Shown piece by piece: positions 1 to 8,112 of a stretch of 19,022 nt of DNA; position 1 is the first letter of the stretch; each line of letters begins with the position of its first letter. The notes under the pieces were generated by a model, which was given only the letters and a program-made list of their open reading frames with translations, did not search any database and had not been told where the DNA came from. The stretch lies in assembly GCF_937980635.1 (NCBI RefSeq), contig NZ_CALJPG010000029.1, forward strand, positions 1 to 19,022, given 5' to 3'. Position numbers and translations under genes: made by a program. The stretch comes from an uncultured Campylobacter sp. (GTDB lineage: Bacteria; Campylobacterota; Campylobacteria; Campylobacterales; Campylobacteraceae).

Positions 1-1287
1 CGCGATAGTCTCCTCTAGTGAGATATATTTGCCGGGGCTTCCGGTAAATACCTCGGCTACGAAAAACGGCTGAGATAGGTAGCGCTCGATCTTTCTAGCC
101 CGCTCGACCACGAGTTTATCCTCTTCGCTAAGCTCGTCCATACCCAAAATCGCGATAATGTCTTGCAAATCTTTGTATTTTTGAAGCACTGCTTGGACGC
201 CGCGAGCGACCTTGTAATGCTCCTCACCGATGATTTGCGGATCGAGCATTCTTGAGGTAGAATCAAGCGGATCGACGGCAGGATAAATTCCTTTTTCGGC
301 GATCGCTCTGTTTAAAACGGTCGTCGCATCAAGGTGCGCAAAAACGGTCGCAGGAGCCGGGTCAGTAAGGTCGTCCGCAGGCACGTAAACGGCCTGAACG
401 GAGGTGATGGAGCCCTTCTTGGTCGAAGTGATGCGCTCTTGCAATTTACCCATTTCGCTAGCAAGCGTAGGCTGATAGCCGACCGCGGACGGAATTCGTC
501 CTAAAAGCGCGGACATCTCTGAACCCGACTGCGAGAAGCGGAAGATATTATCAATAAACATCAAAACGTCAAGCCCTAGCTCGTCGCGGAAATACTCGGC
601 CATTGTAAGACCGGTTAGCGCGATACGGTTTCTCGCTCCCGGCGGCTCGTTCATCTGGCCGTAGGTCAAGGCGACTTTATCCAAAACGCCCGATTCTTTC
701 ATCTCGTTATAAAGGTCGTTTCCCTCTCTCGTTCGTTCGCCGACGCCCGCAAATACGGAGTAACCGCTGTGTTTGAAAGCGACGTTGTGGATTAGCTCCA
801 TGATGATGACAGTCTTGCCGACGCCAGCACCGCCGAATAGTCCTACCTTACCACCCTTTGCGTAAGGGGCGAGCAGATCGACTACCTTAATGCCGGTTTC
901 AAAAATTTCACTCTTCGTGCTTTGATTTTCAAAGCTAGGCGGATCTCTGTGAATGGACCAGCGGGTTTCAAATTTCTCATCCTCGCCCTCGTCGATCAGA
1001 TCGCCCGTGACATTAAAAATTCTACCCAAAACCTTCTCGCCCACTGGCACCGTAATAGGCGCGCCAAGAGCCGTAGCCTCAAGCCCTCGCCTAAGTCCAT
1101 CGCTCATATCCATAGCGATCGTGCGGACGCGATTGTCTCCAAGGTGCGCGGCTACCTCTAGGATCAGCCTACGATGAGCGCCTTCGACGTCAAATTTAAC
1201 CTCGATAGCTTCATTAATCTTCGGCAAGTAGTCCTTGAAATCGACATCGACCACGGGACCCATTACCTGAGAAATTATTCCTTTCAT
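1..1287 (-). CDS. atpD: ATP synthase F1 subunit beta (3' end cut by window edge)
   Basis: This is the catalytic beta subunit of the F1Fo ATP synthase, which makes or hydrolyses ATP on the cytoplasmic face of the inner membrane. The visible 429 codons start MKGIISQVMGPVVDVDF. They contain the Walker A loop GGAGVGKT at residues 152-159, the GERTREGND segment, the Walker B region LMFIDNIF, and the DELSEED motif at residues 384-390 that contacts the gamma subunit. The reading frame is open to base 1, so the C-terminus (roughly 35 residues judged from family length) lies outside the window. The ATG at 1287 is preceded by AAAGGAAA, and the stop of atpG lies only 11 bases upstream, as expected for a late gene of the atp operon. 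Identification is secure. Confidence 0.97.
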   Translation of the reverse strand, partial: MKGIISQVMGPVVDVDFKDYLPKINEAIEVKFDVEGAHRRLILEVAAHLGDNRVRTIAMDMSDGLRRGLEATALGAPITVPVGEKVLGRIFNVTGDLIDEGEDEKFETRWSIHRDPPSFENQSTKSEIFETGIKVVDLLAPYAKGGKVGLFGGAGVGKTVIIMELIHNVAFKHSGYSVFAGVGERTREGNDLYNEMKESGVLDKVALTYGQMNEPPGARNRIALTGLTMAEYFRDELGLDVLMFIDNIFRFSQSGSEMSALLGRIPSAVGYQPTLASEMGKLQERITSTKKGSITSVQAVYVPADDLTDPAPATVFAHLDATTVLNRAIAEKGIYPAVDPLDSTSRMLDPQIIGEEHYKVARGVQAVLQKYKDLQDIIAILGMDELSEEDKLVVERARKIERYLSQPFFVAEVFTGSPGKYISLEETIA

Positions 1288-1298
1288 CCGTTTTCCTT

Positions 1299-2207
1299 TC
1301 ATTTCATTGATTCGACGCCGCTTATGATCTCGATAAGCTCAGTCGTGATAGAGCCTTGTCTGGCTTTGTTATATGCTAAATTTAACTGCGATACGCGCTC
1401 CTTAGCGTTGTTTGTCGCATTCTCCATAGCGTTCATTCTCGAGCAGTGCTCCGCTGCCAAAGAGTCAATAAGCGCGTAATACATGCTGTAGCTAAGATAG
1501 CTCTGGATTAAATTTAACATCAATGTTTCTTCATCCTCAGGGCTTTCAACCTCTACTTCCAATGTAGATGTTTTTAAAGCATCCTCACTAATCGCAGGCT
1601 CTCCGATTGGCACCAACGTATTTACCCGCATCTCTTGGGTAATCATATTCAAATAGCCGTTGTGGACGAGTATGACCTCGTCGGTTTTGCCTTCATTAAA
1701 ATCCTTAACTGCGGCTTGGACGATTTCATTAGCTTTTTCAGACGATGGAGATGAGCTCACGCCGATATATCGCTCCAAAAGCTCAATGCCTTGAAAATCA
1801 AAATACTCTATCCCCTTTTTGCCGACGGCGCGAAGGCGAACCTTGATCTTTTTAGACTTAAGCTCCTCGATCAAAGCTTTGATCTTTTTGATGGTGTTGA
1901 TATTAAAACCGCCGCAAAGCCCTTTATCTGCGGTAATAAACAGCAAATCAACCACCTTTACCTCTCGAGTGGTATCAAAAATTCTAAGTTTTTCGTCGTT
2001 GCCTGAATTATTGCCTACGTAATTTTTAACGCGCGCAGAAATTTCACCCAAGACCTCGTTAATCTTCACCGCATAAGCTCGCGAGCGCATCGCCGCCTCT
2101 TTTGTGTTTTTAAGCTTGACGTTGGAGACCAGCTTCATAGCTTTAGTAGTCTTCTCCGTATTTCTGACGCTTTTGATTTGAAGCTTTATATCCTTTAAAT
2201 TTGCCAT
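1299..2207 (-). CDS. atpG: ATP synthase F1 subunit gamma
   Basis: This is the central rotor shaft of F1, which couples rotation of the membrane c-ring to conformational changes in the alpha/beta hexamer. The 302-residue product is of normal family length. It begins MANLKDIKLQIKSVRNTEKTTKAMKLV, the conserved N-terminal helix of gamma subunits, and ends with the matching C-terminal coiled-coil helix (MNAMENATNNAKERVSQLNLAYNKARQ, then TTELIEIISG). The start at 2207 has AAGAAGG about 7 bases upstream. The gene lies between atpA (12-base gap) and atpD (11-base gap) on the same strand, so the three are surely co-transcribed. Nothing unusual is seen. Confidence 0.97.
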   Translation of the reverse strand: MANLKDIKLQIKSVRNTEKTTKAMKLVSNVKLKNTKEAAMRSRAYAVKINEVLGEISARVKNYVGNNSGNDEKLRIFDTTREVKVVDLLFITADKGLCGGFNINTIKKIKALIEELKSKKIKVRLRAVGKKGIEYFDFQGIELLERYIGVSSSPSSEKANEIVQAAVKDFNEGKTDEVILVHNGYLNMITQEMRVNTLVPIGEPAISEDALKTSTLEVEVESPEDEETLMLNLIQSYLSYSMYYALIDSLAAEHCSRMNAMENATNNAKERVSQLNLAYNKARQGSITTELIEIISGVESMK

Positions 2208-2219
2208 AATTTAGCCTTC

Positions 2220-3734
2220 TTAAGCGGCAAATGTCGCTTTAAAGTCATTTAGAGCCTTGATTAAATTTTCTTCCAAATCCTTCTCGATGGTCTTTTTGCT
2301 TCTGATCTCTTCAAAAATTTCAGGATATTTCGCCTCGATATATGGATATAGCTCAGCTTCGAATTTGCCAATTGAGCTCGTAGGCACGTCGTCTAAAAAT
2401 CCGCGGCTTCCCGCAAAGATGATGACCACTTGATTTTCGACCGGAAGCGGCGAATAAGGAGGCTGCTTTAAAATTTCGACCATTCTTTGTCCGCGATCCA
2501 GCTGCTTGCGACTGCTCTCGTCCAAGTCGCTCGCAAACTGCGCAAACGCCTGAAGTTCGCGGTATTGAGCAAGATCTAGGCGCAAGGTTCCCGAGACCTT
2601 TTTGATCGCTTTAATCTGCGCGGAACCGCCGACGCGGCTAACCGAAAGACCCACGTTGATCGCAGGGCGAATTCCCGAGTTAAATAGACCCGACTCCAAG
2701 AAAATTTGACCATCGGTGATGGAGATAACGTTTGTAGGGATATACGCCGAAACGTCGCCTGCCTGCGTCTCGATAATAGGAAGCGCCGTTAGGCTGCCTG
2801 CACCGAGTGCATCGCTTAGCTTGCTAGCGCGCTCAAGCAGGCGGGAGTGCAAGTAAAATACGTCGCCAGGATACGCCTCGCGTCCCGGCGGACGGCGCAA
2901 AATAAGTGACATTTCGCGATACGCAACCGCATGCTTGCTCAAATCATCGTAGATGATAAGCGCGTGGCGGGAGTTATCTCTGAAATACTCACCCATCGTG
3001 CAGCCCGAATACGGAGCCAAATACTGAAGCGCAGCCGCCTCGCTAGCACCGGCTGCAACTACGATCGTATAATCCATCGCGCCGTATTCTTCAAGCTTTT
3101 TAACGACTTGCGCGACGGTAGATTGCTTCTGGCCGATTGCTACGTATATGCAGATGACATCCTGGCCCTTTTGATTGATGATAGTATCAACGGCGACGGT
3201 GGTTTTTCCTGTTTGGCGGTCGCCGATGATGAGCTCGCGCTGTCCGCGACCGATCGGCACTAACGCGTCTATCGCTTTAAGACCGGTTTGAAGCGGCTCA
3301 TGGACGGATTTACGAGCCATGATGCCTTTGGCCTTTTCTTCGACAAATCTAGTATCGCTAGTCTCTATCGCGCCTTTACCGTCGATCGGCTCGCCCAGGG
3401 CATTTACTACGCGACCGATCAGAGCATCGCCCACTGGTACGCGCAAAAGCTTACCCAGTCTTTTAACACTACTGCCTTCGTTAATACCGCTAGTATCGCC
3501 TAAAATAACGATGCCAACACTGCTCTCCTCCAAATTTAACGCGATACCACGAGCTCCGTTCTCGAACTCGACCATCTCATTAGCCATTACGTTTTTTAAG
3601 CCGTAAACATTAGCAACGCCGTCTGCGACCGAAACGACCTTACCGGTTTCTTCGATATCAACGCTAAGATCGAAATTTTCGATTCGCTCTTTGATTATGC
3701 TGCTGATTTCGTCTGCCTTAATTTTCGCACCCAC
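2220..3734 (-). CDS. atpA: ATP synthase F1 subunit alpha
   Basis: This is the non-catalytic nucleotide-binding alpha subunit that alternates with beta in the F1 hexamer. The product has 504 residues, the usual length. The N-terminal beta-barrel is followed by the Walker A loop GDRQTGKT at residues 171-178, by ALIIYDDLSKHA (Walker B region), and by the signature PAINVGLSVSRVGG. The start codon is GTG at 3734, preceded by a strong AAAGGAG with 6 bases of spacing. I prefer this start because the next residues, KADEISSIIKERIENF, align with the usual beginning of epsilonproteobacterial alpha subunits. The gene is flanked by atpH and atpG with gaps of about 11 bases. Identification is secure. Confidence 0.97.
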   Translation of the reverse strand: MGAKIKADEISSIIKERIENFDLSVDIEETGKVVSVADGVANVYGLKNVMANEMVEFENGARGIALNLEESSVGIVILGDTSGINEGSSVKRLGKLLRVPVGDALIGRVVNALGEPIDGKGAIETSDTRFVEEKAKGIMARKSVHEPLQTGLKAIDALVPIGRGQRELIIGDRQTGKTTVAVDTIINQKGQDVICIYVAIGQKQSTVAQVVKKLEEYGAMDYTIVVAAGASEAAALQYLAPYSGCTMGEYFRDNSRHALIIYDDLSKHAVAYREMSLILRRPPGREAYPGDVFYLHSRLLERASKLSDALGAGSLTALPIIETQAGDVSAYIPTNVISITDGQIFLESGLFNSGIRPAINVGLSVSRVGGSAQIKAIKKVSGTLRLDLAQYRELQAFAQFASDLDESSRKQLDRGQRMVEILKQPPYSPLPVENQVVIIFAGSRGFLDDVPTSSIGKFEAELYPYIEAKYPEIFEEIRSKKTIEKDLEENLIKALNDFKATFAA

Positions 3735-3745
3735 GCTTTACTCCT

Positions 3746-4279
3746 TTAAATTGCTTTTAAAATATATTCGCTCATTTTTTGTTTCAATCTATCAACTGAA
3801 AAACTAATCTCAAATCCAAGATCCTCGACTTCGATCTTAATACCCTCAAGCTCGCTTTTAACGGGTTGCAGAGTAATATCTGCATTAAATTTCTTTGAAA
3901 TTTTAGCCTCTAGCTCTTTTATTTTCGCGACGTCTATTTCGGTAGCGGAATAAATTTTACCTAAGTATTTATTATCCAGCGCCGCAATATTCTTGCGCAG
4001 TTCCTCGACTATCTGCGGGATCAGCGCAATACGCCTATTCTTAGCTAAAAGTTTAATAAAATTTACTATTTTTTCGCTTGGATTTTTTATAAACGACGCA
4101 ATAAGTTCCACTTTGGATTCCTCTTTTAGCGTCGGAGATTTTACAATATCTCGGAATTTTGGAATTCTAAATGCACTCGCGACGCTCTCGAGCGTCTGCA
4201 AAACAGAGCATAGTTCATCTTTTTTATAGCTCAGTATCAGGGCGTTTACATATCTTTTTGAGGTGTTATTTATCATCAT
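3746..4279 (-). CDS. atpH: ATP synthase F1 subunit delta (OSCP)
   Basis: The delta subunit sits on top of F1 and ties it to the peripheral stalk. The 177-residue product matches the OSCP/delta family in length and layout. It has an N-terminal helical domain (SKRYVNALILSYKKDEL, then KNRRIALIPQIVEELR) and a small C-terminal domain ending ISFSVDRLKQKMSEYILKAI. Delta subunits diverge strongly, so the call also rests on position between atpF and atpA. The start overlaps the atpF stop in the string ATGATGA (4-base overlap), which suggests translational coupling. A second ATG lies one codon downstream, so the exact start is uncertain by one residue. Confidence 0.93.
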   Translation of the reverse strand: MMINNTSKRYVNALILSYKKDELCSVLQTLESVASAFRIPKFRDIVKSPTLKEESKVELIASFIKNPSEKIVNFIKLLAKNRRIALIPQIVEELRKNIAALDNKYLGKIYSATEIDVAKIKELEAKISKKFNADITLQPVKSELEGIKIEVEDLGFEISFSVDRLKQKMSEYILKAI

Positions 4280-4791
4280 CCGACCTTTTTCTCTACGATT
4301 TTAACCAGCTTATCTTGACCGAATTTAATATCATCCGATGCAAAAACATCATCCAGTATCTCGCTTACGACCTCTTTTTTCATCTTGCGCGCTTCAAAGC
4401 TTTTCTGTTCGTCGAAAGATTTTTGCAAATTCGCAATCTCTTGCTCGGTTGCATTTTTTATCTTTTCGGCAGCGAACACGATCTCTTTTTTAGCGGTTTC
4501 GATTAAAGCTGCGCCTTGAACCTTGGCATCTTGTAGATCTTTTTTAGCTTGCTCTTTGCGAGCTGCGGACTCTTTTAAAATTTTTTGATTAGCTTCAAGT
4601 CTAGATGCAATGCCGTCGATTCTACCTTGATATGCTGCTTTTGCGGGACCTTTTAAAAGATAAAACAAAATTCCGAAAAACAAAATGAAATTTATGCTTC
4701 GCCACAGCACGTCGTAGTCTTTGACTCCATCGTGCCCACCGCTTGCTAAAACAAACGCCGGAATGATAAATAAAAATAGATATTTTTTCAT
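4276..4791 (-). CDS. atpF: ATP synthase Fo subunit b
   Basis: Subunit b anchors the peripheral stalk in the membrane and holds F1 against rotation. The 171-residue protein has a hydrophobic N-terminus resembling a signal peptide (residues 1-17, KKYLFLFIIPAFVLASG). A membrane segment follows at about residues 29-47 (WRSINFILFFGILFYLL), then a long charged coiled-coil rich in Ala, Lys and Glu that runs nearly to the C-terminus. The extra N-terminal segment is not found in E. coli b but, as I recall, occurs in Campylobacter homologues. The gene follows atpF' by 10 bases and overlaps atpH by 4. A GAGG lies about 9 bases before the ATG, at the end of atpF'. Confidence 0.93.
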   Translation of the reverse strand: MKKYLFLFIIPAFVLASGGHDGVKDYDVLWRSINFILFFGILFYLLKGPAKAAYQGRIDGIASRLEANQKILKESAARKEQAKKDLQDAKVQGAALIETAKKEIVFAAEKIKNATEQEIANLQKSFDEQKSFEARKMKKEVVSEILDDVFASDDIKFGQDKLVKIVEKKVG

Positions 4792-4801
4792 ACTAAAAAC
4801 C

Positions 4802-5224
4802 TCATACTTTAGCCACGGCAGTGCTCAGGGCATTTTTAAATTCCGGAATTTTGGCTTGCAAATCATTTCTTAGGTTGCGCTTTTGCTCATCCAAACCGCC
4901 TAAAAATTGATCAAAATCCTCCTCCATCGCGGCTTTTTTCTCGGCTATTTCTCTGGCGGCAGCCTGCTTCGCGCTATCCATCGCCTCTTGCTTTATTTTA
5001 ACAGCTTGCAACTTCGCAGCATCCATGATTCGTACGATCTCTGCTTTATCGGCATCTGCATCCTGCGCGTTTTTCATCGCATTTGCCTCATCTTCTTTAA
5101 TAATGGCCTCTCGCTTTTCCATATGCGAAAGTAGCGGTCTATAAAGCTTGATATTTAAGAAGTAAATCAAAGCTAAAAATACGACGATGGTCGTTATCAT
5201 GGCGGTCAAACTTACGTCTAGCAT
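4802..5224 (-). CDS. atpF': ATP synthase Fo subunit b'
   Basis: This is the second stalk subunit; with AtpF it would form a b/b' heterodimeric stator. The 140-residue product has one N-terminal membrane helix (about residues 6-24, LTAMITTIVVFLALIYFLN). The typical b-family turn YRPLLSHMEKREAIIKEDEANA follows, then a long charged helix. Two diverged b-type genes in tandem are a feature of epsilonproteobacterial and photosynthetic lineages, whereas E. coli has one. The ATG at 5224 is preceded by GGAGGAGG with a 4-base spacing, one of the strongest ribosome-binding sites in the window. This is the first atp gene here, and it lies 74 bases after parB. Confidence 0.93.
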   Translation of the reverse strand: MLDVSLTAMITTIVVFLALIYFLNIKLYRPLLSHMEKREAIIKEDEANAMKNAQDADADKAEIVRIMDAAKLQAVKIKQEAMDSAKQAAAREIAEKKAAMEEDFDQFLGGLDEQKRNLRNDLQAKIPEFKNALSTAVAKV

Positions 5225-5260
5225 CGCACCTCCTCCAGGTTAGTTTTAAACAAAATGCGT

Positions 5261-5268
5261 ATTTTACA
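5261..5268 (-). promoter_or_regulatory. candidate -10 element for the atp operon
   Basis: In the 74-base gap between parB and atpF', the minus strand reads TGTAAAAT about 37 bases before the atpF' start, in a very AT-rich tract. It resembles an extended Campylobacter sigma-70 -10 box. No clear -35 is seen, which is normal for this group. No terminator hairpin is visible after parB, so read-through from parB is also possible. The call rests on sequence likeness alone. Confidence 0.4.
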
Positions 5269-5298
5269 ATATGAAAAATTAAAATACACTATAAAAAA

Positions 5299-6162
5299 TC
5301 ATCCGATTTTCTTTAAAAACTCGGAAATTTGTAAAATTTCGCTAAATTCGATCGAAATTTTACGCTCTTTGATACTTATTTTACCAAATTGATCAAGCTT
5401 GGCCTTTAGCTTTAAAAGCTCAGGCTTGAAGCTTTGAAATTCCGCACCAGGCTTTTTCTCTTTCGGAACGGTTTTATCTTTGAGCTTTTTTACTAAATTT
5501 TCGGTATCTCTTACGCTTAGACGCTGTCCTAAAATGGTATTTAGCGCTAAAATTTGATCCTCTTTTTCAAGTCCAACCATTATCTTGGCGTGCCCTTGCG
5601 AAATTTTATCTGCGCTTATGGCGTCTTGCACTTCGGAGCATAAATTTAAAAGTCTTAGCGTGTTGGTAATCTGCGTGCGGGACTTTTTGATGATGTCGGC
5701 TAACTCCTCTTGCGTAATCCTATATTCGCCGATAAGCTCCTTATAGGACTTAGCAAGCTCGATAGGATTTAGATCCTCGCGCTGTATATTTTCGATGAGG
5801 GCAAGCTCTCTTAAATTTTGAGATTTTATGTCCGCGACTACGGCTTTGATTTTACTCTCGCCCAAAAGCTTCGTCGCTCTTAGACGTCGCTCGCCGGCGA
5901 TCAGGACGTAAGAGTCATCTTTTTGAATAACAATGATAGGCTGAATAAGCCCGTGGCGAGCGATGCTCTCGCTTAGCTGCCTAAGCGCCTCCTCATCGAA
6001 GCTCTGCCGCGGTTGATATGGATTTGGCTCAATTTTATCGACATCGATTTCGATGATTAAGCTATCGGCATTTCCGCTTTCTAGCTCCCTGTTATAGGAG
6101 CTTTCTACGTCGTCTAAAATCGCACCGAGCCCACGCCCGAGCGCTCTTTTTACCTTGCCCAT
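5299..6162 (-). CDS. parB: chromosome partitioning protein ParB
   Basis: ParB is a CTP-dependent clamp that loads at parS sites near the origin and works with ParA in chromosome segregation. The 287-residue product has the N-terminal ALGRGLGAIL box. The CTP-binding motifs are GERRLRA (residues 90-96) and ENIQRED (124-130). A helix-turn-helix follows at about 147-170 (ITQEELADIIKKSRTQITNTLRLL), and then a C-terminal dimerisation domain. The ATG at 6162 lies inside the end of parA (13-base overlap), so the two are translated together. No consensus parS (a near-perfect TGTTTCACGTGAAACA) was spotted in the window, so ParB must load elsewhere or use a divergent site. Confidence 0.96.
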   Translation of the reverse strand: MGKVKRALGRGLGAILDDVESSYNRELESGNADSLIIEIDVDKIEPNPYQPRQSFDEEALRQLSESIARHGLIQPIIVIQKDDSYVLIAGERRLRATKLLGESKIKAVVADIKSQNLRELALIENIQREDLNPIELAKSYKELIGEYRITQEELADIIKKSRTQITNTLRLLNLCSEVQDAISADKISQGHAKIMVGLEKEDQILALNTILGQRLSVRDTENLVKKLKDKTVPKEKKPGAEFQSFKPELLKLKAKLDQFGKISIKERKISIEFSEILQISEFLKKIG

Positions 6163-6941
6163 TTTTGCTCCATTATGGATTTAGCGAGGTCTTGATAGGC
6201 GATGGAACCAGCAGATTTTATATCGTATAAAACCACCGGCTTGCCAAAGCTTGGGCTTTCGGCTAGCTTAATATTGCGCGGGATGATGACTAGATCATCA
6301 CTCTTGCCGATACGAAAGAGCTTATCGTCGAAATACTCGCGTAAATTCGCAACTGTCTCTTTGGCGAGATTGTTTTGCAAACTATACATCGTAGGCAAAA
6401 ATCCACGAATTTTTAAATTTTTATTGAGCGTTTGCTTGACGACTTTTACGGTATTTAGGATCAACGCGACGCCTTCAAGTGCATAGAATTCGCACTGAAT
6501 CGGGATAATTACGCTATCGCTTGCGACCAAGGCATTTACCGTAATGCTACCAAGCGTCGGCGGCGAATCGATGATGATGAAATCGTATCTATCCTTAACC
6601 TCGGAAATTTTATTTTTTAGCATTAGTTTGAAGTCTTTCTCTTCGCTTACTTCGCGCTCGATGCCTACAAGTCCGATATTTGACGGCACCAGATCCATAA
6701 ACTCAAGTTCGGTCTTTTGGATCACTTCGGACATGCTCTTACGCCCCGTTAGAACGTGATAAATGTTAAATTCAAAGTCGCTGCGGTTAAAGCCAAGCCC
6801 GGTCGTAGCGTTCGCCTGAGGGTCTACATCGATCAGTAGAACCCGCTTTTTCTTTATCGCTAACGACGCAGCGAGATTAACCGCTGTGGTCGTCTTTCCG
6901 ACGCCGCCTTTTTGATTGGCAATCGTAATTACTTCACTCAT
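6150..6941 (-). CDS. parA: chromosome partitioning ATPase ParA (Soj family)
   Basis: ParA is a DNA-binding, Walker-type ATPase that moves ParB-parS complexes. The start chosen is the ATG at 6941, giving 263 residues that begin MSEVITIANQKGGVGKTTTA. This is the canonical ParA opening, with the deviant Walker A box at residues 11-18. Switch motifs follow at VLLIDVDPQANATTG (34-48) and FIIIDSPPTLG (121-131). A longer frame could begin at 6992, but its extra 17 residues (RGRIDHNKRRKGLCFK) lie inside birA and do not resemble the family. The chosen ATG forms an ATGA overlap with the birA stop, supporting coupling in a birA-parA-parB unit. Confidence 0.95.
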   Translation of the reverse strand: MSEVITIANQKGGVGKTTTAVNLAASLAIKKKRVLLIDVDPQANATTGLGFNRSDFEFNIYHVLTGRKSMSEVIQKTELEFMDLVPSNIGLVGIEREVSEEKDFKLMLKNKISEVKDRYDFIIIDSPPTLGSITVNALVASDSVIIPIQCEFYALEGVALILNTVKVVKQTLNKNLKIRGFLPTMYSLQNNLAKETVANLREYFDDKLFRIGKSDDLVIIPRNIKLAESPSFGKPVVLYDIKSAGSIAYQDLAKSIMEQKWAR

Positions 6942-7573
6942 CTTAAAGCATAAACCCTTTCTTCGTTTATTATGATCGATCCGTCCTCGCAAAGTTTAGC
7001 CTGCGCAAGCGAAATTTTTTCGCCGCCTAGATGAACGCTAAATTTTTGCGATTTTTGGAATTGTAACGAAAAATTTCTAAAAATTTGCTTCCACAAGATT
7101 TTATTTTCATATAGCGCAAAAAAGCCCTCTATAGCGTCTTTTGCGCTGATTTTTATATCTAAAATTCCCGCATATTCGGGTGCGCCGAGTAGGTTCATGC
7201 CGATGCCGCAGACGAGGGTATTTTTGATCTTATTCGTCATCGTTCCGCCGATTTTGCGCTCGCCTAGATAAAAATCGTTGGGCCATTTTAGCCAAAGCTG
7301 AGAGCCGAGCGATGCTAGAAGCTCCTGCATAATCATCGCAAAATATATGCTCGCCGACTGAGGCGGCACATCTGCGGGCAGATCCGTTTGAGCGACACAG
7401 AACGAAAATGCGAGATTGCCGCTTGCGCTCTGCCAGTCGTTGCCGCGCGAGCCGATACCCGCGATCTGACGATCCGCCGCGATCGCAAAGGGCGGCGCTA
7501 TCCTGCCTTCGCGCACGGCGTCTACTAAAAACTCCTGCGTAGAGGGCATTTGCTCTACAAATTCTACTTGCAA
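6938..7573 (-). CDS. birA: biotin--[acetyl-CoA-carboxylase] ligase, short form
   Basis: BirA activates biotin with ATP and attaches it to the biotin carrier protein of acetyl-CoA carboxylase. The 211-residue product has only the catalytic and C-terminal parts. The biotin/adenylate loop is a divergent GIGSRGNDW (residues 39-47). The KWPND motif (96-100), KIGG (107-110) and CGIGMNL follow. The DNA-binding helix-turn-helix of E. coli BirA is missing, so it should be an enzyme and not a biotin repressor; this is common in epsilonproteobacteria. The start is TTG at 7573, supported by a consensus AAGGAG six bases upstream. No ATG fits, since the first in-frame ATG lies after the conserved VEQ region. 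Confidence 0.9.
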   Translation of the reverse strand: MQVEFVEQMPSTQEFLVDAVREGRIAPPFAIAADRQIAGIGSRGNDWQSASGNLAFSFCVAQTDLPADVPPQSASIYFAMIMQELLASLGSQLWLKWPNDFYLGERKIGGTMTNKIKNTLVCGIGMNLLGAPEYAGILDIKISAKDAIEGFFALYENKILWKQIFRNFSLQFQKSQKFSVHLGGEKISLAQAKLCEDGSIIINEERVYALR

Positions 7574-8112
7574 AACCCGCTCCTTGCGTAAGACGAAGGG
7601 CTCGCCTTGAAATATTGCAAACGTTTAAATTCCGCGTAGCGATAGAATTTTGAGACAAGATAAAATTTAGCATGATTAAATTTTACGACATAGTGAAATT
7701 TTGTGCGATGAAATTTTGCGATCTTGCTAAATTTTTCGGTAACGCGGATTTTCCTAGCGGCACTTTGATAAAATTTTAAAGCTTTATCTTGAAAAAATTC
7801 TGCGGTACAATTATGGAATTTTAAATGGTGCGTGTTCGGTGCGACGCTGCAAAGTCTGCAACCGCGGTGGCGAAATTTTAAGCTCCTGCGAGCGTAAAAT
7901 TTTAGAGCATAGAAGCGAGGTTTTAAAATTTTATAAAGCCTTGATTTTGGAGCTTCACTTTGAAATTCCGCGCGGTAAAATTTTACTTCACGATTGCGGT
8001 GATACCCAAAGCAGAATTTCGCCGCGACGCCAAAAGCGCGGCGCAAATAAAATCCCAGCATAGCATCATAAGCGCGGCATGAAACGCGAGAATTTAAAAT
8101 CCTGCTTAGCAT
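7564..8112 (-). CDS. doubtful low-complexity ORF between fmt and birA
   Basis: I do not recognise this 182-codon frame and doubt that it is a gene. Its predicted product is basic and built largely of Lys-Phe pairs, for example EKFSKIAKFHRTKFHYVVKF. These arise from AAATTT hexamers set in phase (see the repeat entry). In favour of coding: it is open for 549 bases; its ATG lies in the string ATGCTAA and overlaps the end of fmt by 7 bases; and its stop overlaps the birA start by 10 bases, so it would fit the operon. Against coding: there is no Shine-Dalgarno, the composition is unlike any fold, and the frame is open largely because the repeats contain no stops in it. No signal peptide or membrane helix is evident. 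Confidence 0.25.
   Translation of the reverse strand: MLSRILNSRVSCRAYDAMLGFYLRRAFGVAAKFCFGYHRNREVKFYRAEFQSEAPKSRLYKILKPRFYALKFYARRSLKFRHRGCRLCSVAPNTHHLKFHNCTAEFFQDKALKFYQSAARKIRVTEKFSKIAKFHRTKFHYVVKFNHAKFYLVSKFYRYAEFKRLQYFKASPSSYARSGFCK
7627..7821. repeat. phased AAATTT array, 15/18-bp units
   Basis: AAATTT or a one-base variant starts at 7627, 7645, 7663, 7678, 7696, 7711 and 7729, so the intervals are 18, 18, 15, 18, 15 and 18 bases. Weaker members follow at 7747, 7771, 7795 and 7816, again at multiples of three. The bases between hexamers are only loosely alike (often TGCGAT or ACGACATAG). The pattern reads as a degenerate short-unit tandem repeat in the spacer between fmt and birA. All intervals are multiples of 3, which keeps the minus-strand frame open. 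Confidence 0.7.

Noticed and set aside
6942..6992. Upstream start for parA adding 17 residues
   Set aside because: The added residues do not match the family, and the inner ATG forms the usual 4-base overlap with the birA stop.
7230..7673. 147-codon minus-strand frame overlapping birA
   Set aside because: It is an out-of-frame shadow of birA with an Arg/Ala/Ser-rich product typical of alternate frames in GC-rich codons.
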